Shown here piece by piece: positions 56,761 to 64,000 of a DNA stretch of 64,000 nt. The notes under the pieces were generated by a model. It was not told the origin of the DNA, searched no databases, and was given only the letters and a program-made list of their open reading frames with translations. Position 1 is the stretch's first letter. The number at the start of each line of letters is the position of its first letter. The stretch lies in assembly GCF_000004075.3 (NCBI RefSeq), contig NC_026659.2, forward strand, positions 15,456,272-15,520,271, written 5' to 3'. This stretch comes from Cucumis sativus. Lineage: Eukaryota > Streptophyta > Magnoliopsida > Cucurbitales > Cucurbitaceae. The translations under genes and the position numbers were made by a program.

Positions 56761-57560
56761 CTCACACAAAACCTCTTATCTCATCGTTCAAACCTCTAAC
56801 AAATCTCTTTGCTCTGGCTTACTCATTATCAACAAGCTCAGGAACAAAACGTGACAACACTTCAAACTCCTGATCATACTTCTCTATTGTCATATGTCCT
56901 TGCTTTAATTCAAAGAACTCCTGACATTTTGTATCTCTGAGATTAGCAGAGAAAAACTTAGTATAAAAGCAATCTCTGAACTGGTCCCAAGTGATCTAGT
57001 GCAAATTCCCACCCAACATGCAGTGTAGACCTCCACCAGATAAAACCTCTATCTCTTAGAAGGAAAACAATGCATTGAACCTTGTGCTCTTCTAGGCATC
57101 TCATATAATTAAAGATGGTTTCCACAGAGGACAAGCACAACTCTGCATTAGTCAGATTCTTCAATGATCCATCAAAAGTTTGAGGGTCGTACTTCCTAAG
57201 ATCCCTCAAATGTTTAGTTTCACCCGATAGTTGATCTGGTACAGTTTGAGGCTGATGTACAGTCGGTCTCTGTGCAGGGGGGAACTACTGGTGCAAGAGG
57301 AACTACTGGTACAAGAGGAACTACTGGTGCAGGCTGGTTCTAAGGCATAACAACAACAATAAGCTCTGTAAATCTTTGCTCCAGGTGAGCAGACAAAGCA
57401 ACCAAATCTGTTTGAGTAACAGACGAAGCAGGGACATGCTGGTCAGCTTGGCCCAAAACAGGCTGATTACATCCAGCTCCTCTACCTCGACCTCTAATAT
57501 CACCCTACGTGCACCTCTCCTTTTAGTCTTAAACAACAAAGCACCTCTGACAGTCTAGTT
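56761..57560 (-). pseudogene. Gypsy gag capsid region
   Basis: The frame 57209-56958 reads LRKYDPQTFDGSL, SSVETIFNYMRC and KVQCIVFLLRDRGFIWW, the retrotransposon gag core of plant Tekay/Del-type elements, continued in another phase by KFFSANLRDTKCQEFF near 56900. Further upstream (57240-57340) is a proline-rich part made from a repeated ggaactactggtgcaagagg unit. Frameshifts and stops are present. Confidence 0.85.
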
Positions 57561-57701
57561 TAACTTAGGCAAGGTCATGTTGATAATACCATACAAATAA
57601 AACATAAAAGCATACCTGACGAGTGACGAAGGATTGTGTTAGCCATAGGGACACAAAAACATGAACTTATATCATAAGTCAGTCTATAAAACCTAAAACT
57701 T

Positions 57702-57714
57702 AGGCTCTGATACC
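57702..57714 (-). promoter_or_regulatory. Primer binding site for initiator tRNA-Met
   Basis: The minus strand reads TGGTATCAGAGCC, three bases inside the LTR edge at 57718. Where reverse transcription of the gypsy element would start. Confidence 0.92.
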
Positions 57715-57717
57715 AAC

Positions 57718-59690
57718 TGTAACAACCCAACTTTTCTATCTAAGTCGAAATAATTATTTAAACAAAACCCTTTGATTGACACAAACTATGGTGAAATTTA
57801 TTTGAAACCATAATGAACAATAAAAACTTAAGTTCGGGCCCTATTTCAAATAAATAAAATTCTAAACGTATTGTTTACAAAATAACTATTCATAAACTTC
57901 ATTCAATCACAAAGAGAATTTAAAACCATCAGCGGAAGCAATTTAAAAGACATTTCCCCTATGACAATCACAGCTTCTTCTTGTCCCTCGTCGGTCTACC
58001 GCTCGAATTATCTTTGCCTAAAAAGTTGAACATAAAAGGATGCGTATTAACATACCCAGTAAGAGACCCACTACTAGTCCTGTTAGGGAAAAGATAAACT
58101 TGTTATCTTCCTATTGGGGGTACCCTACACTTTAACGGTCTTGTGACCCCGCAGGATACACATAATCAGTCTAACGCCCCGAAGGACGCACATATCAGTC
58201 TAGTGTTCTACAGAAAACACATATTAAGCCAATTCTAACATTTTAAACATTCACTTCAAATTACAATTCAAGCTACCATCATATCCATCTTTCAGTACAT
58301 CACATATATAGTCAAATTTCTCAATTCTATCACAAAATCAGCCAGTGGTAAAACAACACATCAAGCAACCAACCTATATACATAATACTCCTCCAGTTCA
58401 AAAATACTCTAACCATACTTTAATATACTAATCACACATTTTAGACATTTTCCATAATGTTCACAAAAACATATTAGACAGCCATAACCTACTTTTCATC
58501 ACATCTACCTCTACATCTACATCTACATCTACATCTACATCTACATCTACATCTACATCTACATATTACATATTACATATTACATATTACATATTACATA
58601 TTACATATTACATATTACATATACATCATCATTTCTGCATCAATATACAGATCATATATGACACCCATACTCAGATCAGAGACATCCACACAGTCAACAT
58701 ATTTGAAATCCATGGTAGAGTCCGGTAGTAGAAACCTCTTACCTTCATGTTACCCAAATTTCTCGATCAAACTAAAATCCAACTAAGGAAACCTAAACAT
58801 AAAAATATGGAACTCAATTACTTTCGCAATGCTTTCTTCCATTTAAATTCCTCAATATAAATTCTATGCTTACCAAAGTATTGGCGAATCGAACTCTAAC
58901 AAATCTACAATTTGGTTGTGAATCCAAAGAACTCGACACTACTTTCAACACCTTCCAAAATCAATTAACAACTTAACTAATCAATCCAACCATAATACTT
59001 GAATTAGTTTTTGAAACAACTACAACCCACAACTTCAATTTTACCAACAAAACTTCGACGATTCACAGCAAAACAGAGGCATCGGTGATCGAACCTAAAC
59101 GAAAAGTCGTGCAAAATAATTTGGAGCGTGGGTCAACTTGCAACTCGCGGGTAAAAGATAGGGAGTCGCGTCACGGTGCTTTGTAGACAGAGGTAGAACG
59201 GCTTGCGATTTGCAGTTGGAAGGAGCAGTACGTGCGAGCGAAGAGTCACGGTGCACTGATGGTGAGCGACAAAGAATCGCAGATCAAAAGAGTTACGCAC
59301 AGATGAAATGCACGGCGGCTTCGCGAATCGGAACGGACGACGAGCTATTTAGCTCCAACCTCAGTTCAACGGATGACGAGTTTTTGGGGTGCAGCGGTGG
59401 CTTCAGGCGAACGGAAAGGAAGAAAAAGAAAGATGTGGGAGGCGGCTGTGGTAGGTCATGGGAAGAGGAAACGAAAGAGAAGAGGTAGAAGAAAGGGGGA
59501 GGGGCACGCGTGGGTTCTCTTTTTTAAAATAATAATAATAATTATTATTATTATTATAATAAACAATAACTATTATTACTTTTAGCTTTATTTATCAAGT
59601 TTCTATTTCTTTCTTTCCCAACAATTTTTAATAATAAAACACCCAAACCTTAAAGTTAATGAAACAACTCGACAATTAAACAGTGAGAAA
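57718..59690 (-). repeat. Gypsy 5' LTR
   Basis: Begins (on +) TGTAACAACCCAACTTTTCTATC, close to the solo LTR start at 4677. It contains the conserved gcggaagcaatttaaaagac block and a GC-rich leader (59060-59520). About 2 kb, longer than the solo LTR because of microsatellite expansion. The far end lacks the CGTTACA terminus, so about 59690 is an estimate. Confidence 0.8.
58509..58620. repeat. Compound microsatellite (CTACAT)n then (ATATTAC)n
   Basis: About nine to ten copies of ctacat at 58509-58565 pass directly into about eight copies of the 7-mer atattac to 58620. It lies inside the gypsy LTR and is absent from the LTR copies at 4.7-6.3 and 30.7-33.0 kb. Confidence 0.95.
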
Positions 59691-59960
59691 AATACCTCCA
59701 AATCAGGGTGATACAGATTCTTTCATTATTGCCACACACAGGAGACAAATATTCTATGTCATAGATCCTGTTGATGCAAGACGATCGGTTGTTGTAATGC
59801 CACCACAAAGGACATTCCTTACAAACGTGCTGATGATGACCTTGGAGATATGTTGCCACACTATGTGACGGTCTTAAAATGGACAACAACAGGTGACATT
59901 GATGAAAGTGGAAAAACATACACTAGACCTGACTGTGAAAGCACATGGATTACCAATTGA
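59690..59960 (+). pseudogene. TNP2 C-terminal part (DUF4216-like), CACTA-3
   Basis: Reads DTDSFIIATHRRQIFYVIDP, then DARRSVVVMPPQ, a DUF4216-like stretch found near the C-terminus of plant TNP2 proteins, followed in another phase by DDLGDMLPHYVTVLKW. A frameshift lies near 59835. It ends with a stop at about 59960. The piece between this and 55494 was lost with the gypsy insertion. Confidence 0.7.
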
Positions 59961-60370
59961 CTTTCATAAGTATGTAAAGTAAGAGTCGTACTTTAGTTTC
60001 TTTGGTTTTGTATAATGTTTGTTACTTGTAGTTCATGTTTGTTGTTTTTTTCCTTTGTAGGACAATGTCATTTTCAAATACGGCTACTTCAGAATCTATT
60101 GTTATCAAGTTTTCATTTCATGTTCAATATTTTTTTTTTTTACAAATGCGGACGCTATTTTGTCTTAGATATGCTATATTGAAAGTGTCACGTGTTCTAT
60201 TATAGTTATTATGAATTTTGCTTAAGTGTGCAAAAATAATTTCTTGATTTATTTGAGAACCAACATTTAAGTCACATTTCACTATGAAGTTCTCGTTGTG
60301 GTTATGAAACTAGCCTTCTTCTTTTTTTCTTACAATTAGATAAGTATTGTTACTGACAGTCTCTTGTGTT
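59961..60370. other. Spacer between TNP2 and the Ulp gene of CACTA-3
   Basis: AT-rich, with acceptor- and donor-like sites but no recognised coding sequence. Probably TNP2 3' sequence and the promoter or leader of the second gene. Confidence 0.4.
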
Positions 60371-63300
60371 ATGTTTGAAACTAGATTTGAAAATATGGTT
60401 CATTTACAAGATGAGGATATGGTATGTGATCTTCTTGCTACACCCCATGAAAGAGGGGAAAGTAGTAGCCACAAGAGAAAACGTAGTCCGAACGAAATGA
60501 ATGAGATAACGCATGTTAGCAGTCAGGGTCGGAGAAGGGTGGTTGTCTACAACGAATTGGGTCAACCAATAGGTGAGAATGCAAAAAAGTTCAAAAGTTT
60601 TATAGGAATGACAGTACGGTTTCACGTTTCGATCACATACTCAAATTGCCCTATGGTGCCCAAGAGATGAAGGACAAAATTTTTGAACTGATTGAGGTAA
60701 CAATCCTTCTAAGTCATTTCAAGTATAATAAAAAATTTATTTCAATCAAATTGAATGTTTAGGATATGGTGTGAATATGTAGGCCAACTTTGTAGTTGGC
60801 TCGAGATCGAAGAAGAATCTTCTTCAGAATGTGGAAATATGCTTTCGTGGATTCAAGTCTAGATTGACGACGACATACGTATTTCTATTTAAGGATGATC
60901 TAGAGAAATTAAAATATCCTCCAGCTGAGTACTTATACATTGATCAAGATCATTGGGTTGAATTTTTCGCTCCTCGCTTGAAGGAAGATTTCAAAGTAAG
61001 TATGACGATTCAAACCCTTTCTTAGACTTTATTTACTATTTGTTACTTAGATATGCTAATTGAATTGAGTTGATACAATTTTTTGTAAAAAAAAAAAAAT
61101 CAACAAGGGAAGGAGAAGCTAGCGGAAGCAAAACAAATACAACCATCAAACGTCTAGAAAGGGGTACACAAATCTGGTAGAGGAGTTGATAAGTCACGAT
61201 TTGTCATATTTGATTATACAAGTAGGTAACATCTATTCTTTTATTATTTTTGTCATATATGAACTTTATATAGCAAGTGTCTTCGTCGGATAAAATTGAT
61301 CAATCAGTAGTATTGAAACAAGGGTGTGTAGATCGTAAGAGACAGATTTCAAACAAAGAGACAAAGGAAGTTGTCGATCTAATAGTAAGTAAATACATTG
61401 ACAATTTTTTTTTTTTTTTTTTTGCATGATTATGCAACTAATAATTCTATTTTTCCTACTTTTTTAGGACAAACTCTTAGCCACCCAGAAGACAACTAAT
61501 TTATCAACTGTGAGGATATACTAACTCAAGCTTTGGGTGGTAAAAATCAACCAGGAATACTTCGAGGAGTGGGAAAGTATGTGACCAAGAAAACGTACTT
61601 TCATACCCCAACACAAGCAAAATTGAATCAAAAGGACAAGGACAAGGCATTTTCTAAAGAACAAGATCAAATATGGAAAAAAGAATTAAAGAGTTAGAGG
61701 CATAATTATTAAAAATGAAAAAAAAAATTATGGTTACATAGGAGACTTAGAAGAAGAATGGAGTATGGGTTCAAAAAAAACATCCATGAAAGGTGCTGAA
61801 GAGAATGAGTTTGAAGATCTAGCCACTGATTCAGAATCAAAGAAAGTCGTAGAGGACGTGGCTGAAGTGAATGAAGAAATGGAGGTTTATTTTTTATGAA
61901 CCTTTAATCCCTAGAGTTACATATTTTGTTTGTATACTTTCCTAACAAGGCACTTTCTTTCCTAATGGCGAACGTAGGCAGGAAAGAAAAACATGTAGTG
62001 GATGTGACATTAAATCAAATGAAAGTTAGTTTTGACTACAGTTCATGAATTCAAAGTTTTACTTGATTCTTTCATATATCTATGTATACGTACACATCTT
62101 GAACAAATACTTATACATAGATTGGAACCTCGTATAAGTTGGTATTTGAAACGAAAGATAATATTGTTGCACACGGGGACTATATTTGATTCAAAATTAG
62201 ATGGTGACAACATTAAGGTATCAATAGATGTCGTCTTAGATGGTGAATGTGCAATTTCCATTCCGACGAAAAAGGGATCAACAAAATGTCACAGAAAGTA
62301 GGTTCGCATTTAATATCATGGCACACCATCTTGTCGTTACTGGGAATGAGAAGGTAATGCATTTTCTTACGTAGGTATTCCATGCATGAATTTATGCTAA
62401 TCTTAATTGTAATCTTTATGGTAGAAGGAGACTACAGAATTGAGTAATGATCCAGCCACACTCTCAAGTGCAGCAATTCAAAGTGCTCCAATGGCCCTTC
62501 GATGTTTGCTACGACTAGTTAAACATATGGGGTCACCGATTCAAATCACCACGCCACTTGATGTCTTTGATGTGAGAAGAAAATGTTGCATAATGATTAA
62601 GTCGTTGAGGGATTTCTCTTCTATGCAGCCAACATGTCTCAATGCGTAGATTATGTAAGATATGTTATTACTACATTTATTGTTCAATAAAGAAGCATTG
62701 AAATTTTTTGCATTGAAATTTTATTGTAATTCCATTTTCTTGCATTTCATTTGCTTCATTGCACTTGTAGATATTTATACACAATTATGGATGAAGAAAA
62801 AAGTTTGAGTCTATACAAGTTCTTAGATGTTGGATTCGTCAGTTTTTCAAGTTATAAAGACTCACGCGCACAATTGTTAAATGCTCGATTGCTTGGAGCG
62901 GAGTATGACCAACTCGTACTGTTTCCTTACAACTCCTTGTATATGGATGATCTAAAACTGTCATTCATGTTTCGAATGCACTAGTCTAATATGCAGTCCT
63001 ACTGTTTCAAATGTATACTTAGGAATCACTAGAGTTCAGTCGCTATAAATCAAACAAAGGGTGTTACCTCTCGATCAACCCTTTGAAAATTCGAATTGAC
63101 AAAGATATGTCTGAAGTACTTGAAATGTATGTGATACTTACTTATATCGTTAATTTCTTTCTCTTTTTTTTTTTTTTTTTTTTGTGTGCAACTACTTTAA
63201 GTATGTAACAATTCGATATTATTTTGTAGGTCATTCAACATATCAAATAAAAAAAACCAACATGGAAGGTCATGAAGGTATATGAATCTCTCCGTTAGGA

Positions 63301-63663
63301 TAGTTGTAAACTAATTATTATTTTTAACATACATATGATTTTTATATGTGCATCCATATGGTCCCAAGCAAGCAGGAGTAGTTGAATGTGGCTATTATGT
63401 CATGCAGTTTATGTGTAACATAATTTTGTCAAAGAGTACTTCTATTATAAACGTAGTAAGTATAACAATTTTAAAACAATCATCATGTCATTTATTTCGA
63501 ATGAAACTTAACAATTTTAAAACTATCATCATGTCATTTATTTCAATTGAAACTAATTTAAAATCACTTTATTGTCTACAAATGAAAGGTTTACCTCGTA
63601 CGTACACTCAAAGTGGCATTAAGGTCTGAATGGGCGGAGTTCTTATCCAAACACGTATATCGT
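60371..63663 (+). pseudogene. CACTA-3 second gene: Tnp1/ORF2-like protein with Ulp1-type C-terminus
   Basis: Exon 1 (60371-60668) reads VVYNELGQPIGENAKKFKSF then IGMTVRFHVSITY, a signature of CACTA second-gene proteins. Exon near 60783-60996: FKSRLTTTYVFLFKDDLEKL and DHWVEFFAPRLKEDFK. Then pieces with TQALGGKNQPGILRGVGKYV (about 61530-61580), an acidic part (61740-61890), DNIKVSIDVVLDGE (about 62206-62250) and PMALRCLLRLVKHM (about 62490). The protease-like end has YDQLVLFPYNS (62910) and the Cys-containing GVVECGYYVMQFMCN (63380-63420), and finishes RSEWAEFLSKHVYRA. The expected catalytic His-Trp after PYN is not readable, so activity is doubtful. Frameshifts and a stop after the LSTVRIY stretch indicate decay. 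Introns are retained. Confidence 0.75.
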
Positions 63664-64000
63664 GCTTAGCATCATATTTTTTTATTAACTTTTTTGAAGT
63701 ATTTTGTTACCTTTTTTTGTGGATATAATTTTTTTGAACATGAATGACACATATTTGAATGTTTAATAGCATATTATTAAATAAACTAAAAGAGCACAGT
63801 AGTAAGTTCTTAGTTCTCGTTTGACATTTATATATATGTACTGCTGAGAATTCAACAAATATGAATGTGTGCATTTATATTTTTTTTCTTCGGAAGACTC
63901 CATTATTTTTTAAGTATAAGTTTGTGTTCAAAGAATCCTTTTGTTTGAGGGCGTAGGACTCGTAAGAATTGTCATGCAATTTGACCCCCTCTCAATCACC
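63664..64000. other. CACTA-3 3' tail, continues beyond the window
   Basis: Matches the CACTA-2 sequence after its Ulp stop (about 44880-45130), sharing cttttttgaagt(a/g)ttttgt, atgacacata and tatatatatgt blocks. No gene. Confidence 0.7.

Larger units (their letters stand above)
55495..59690 (-). mobile_element. Truncated Ty3/gypsy element (Tekay/Del-like): 5' LTR, gag, protease, part of RT
   Basis: On the minus strand: 5' LTR from about 59690 to 57718, primer binding site TGGTATCAGAGCC at 57702-57714, gag, zinc knuckle, aspartic protease, then RT up to RSGYH and RIRDSDIP, where it stops at 55495. There is no 3' LTR and no integrase. TNP2 sequence borders it on both sides, but about 1.3 kb of TNP2 is missing, so element and host gene were deleted together. 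The LTR is the same family as the solo LTR at 4677-6277. The outer LTR end is not clearly defined. Confidence 0.85.
49793..64000 (+). mobile_element. CACTA-3: two-gene CACTA element, runs off the window
   Basis: The left end CACTACAACAAAATGAC starts at 49796 after ATT (49793-49795). TNP2 pseudogene pieces are at 51481-52209, 54365-55494 and about 59690-59960, and a second gene with a Ulp1-type end at 60371-63660. The order TNP2 then Ulp gene is that of known plant two-gene CACTA elements. By comparison with CACTA-2, whose 3' tail after the Ulp stop is 3.1 kb, the right end should lie about 2.8 kb beyond the window. It is disrupted by a chromovirus derivative and a truncated gypsy element. Confidence 0.88.

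Noticed and set aside
57702..57714. tRNA-like sequence TGGTATCAGAGC, also at 16565, 20267 and 26556
   Set aside because: These are retrotransposon primer binding sites complementary to the initiator tRNA-Met 3' end; no tRNA cloverleaf is present.

Overview
This 64 kb window is plant nuclear DNA from a transposon-dense, probably pericentromeric or heterochromatic region. It is AT-rich, has long AT-rich non-coding stretches, GT-AG introns, initiator-tRNA-Met primer binding sites, and plant-specific transposon domains (DUF1985, MULE transposase, TNP2, Ulp1-type C48 proteases, BED-type hAT transposase). The protein style of the MULE and Ulp1 genes resembles cucurbit (Cucumis-type) elements; that host assignment is an impression, not proven. 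I see no ordinary host gene, no rRNA or tRNA gene and nothing prokaryotic. Almost every coding stretch belongs to a mobile element.

Layout. (1) 1-12.5 kb: an old, decayed Mutator-like element (MULE-A) with a transposase pseudogene on + (about 2.0-3.85 kb) and a DUF1985/Ulp-type pseudogene on - (about 6.9-8.1 kb). Between them lies a complete 1.6 kb Ty3/gypsy solo LTR with a TTAAA target duplication. (2) 12.5-48.1 kb: one decayed Ty1/copia element (copia-1, - strand) cut into three pieces by two CACTA-like DNA transposons. CACTA-1 (13792-28150) interrupts its reverse transcriptase and CACTA-2 (29582-47998, TSD AAT) interrupts its integrase. CACTA-1 carries a nearly complete copia element (copia-2, 15953-26822, TSD GTAAC). 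Copia-2 was itself hit by a 1.3 kb TRIM with identical LTRs (16415-17742, TSD GTTAG), a 270 bp SMART-like miniature LTR element (20080-20349, TSD GCAAG) and a 3.7 kb hAT element with an apparently intact four-exon transposase (22568-26273, TSD CGTCTGAG). CACTA-2 carries a captured NF-YB fragment and a gypsy LTR, and the LTR is broken by an 11 kb Ulp1-bearing MULE (MULE-B, 33032-44118). MULE-B has an uninterrupted 806-codon transposase, a convergent Ulp1-type gene, and a large imperfect inverted repeat with 178-bp tandem units at its centre. (3) 49.8-64 kb: CACTA-3, a two-gene element (TNP2 transposase plus an Ulp1-domain second gene) that continues past the window. Its TNP2 gene is interrupted by a chromovirus deletion derivative (52210-54364, TSD CCAAG) and by a truncated gypsy element (55495 to about 59690).

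How it fits together. The nesting gives a relative history: copia-1 and MULE-A are old; CACTA-1 and CACTA-2 entered copia-1; copia-2, the gypsy LTR and MULE-B came later; TRIM, SMART and hAT are the most recent. Ulp1/DUF1985 genes occur in both MULEs and in CACTA-3, and both MULEs have transposase and Ulp gene in convergent orientation. The most unusual structure is the inverted repeat in MULE-B, which could give a hairpin transcript covering its own Ulp1 gene. The best candidates for recently active parts are the hAT transposase, the MULE-B transposase and the TRIM.
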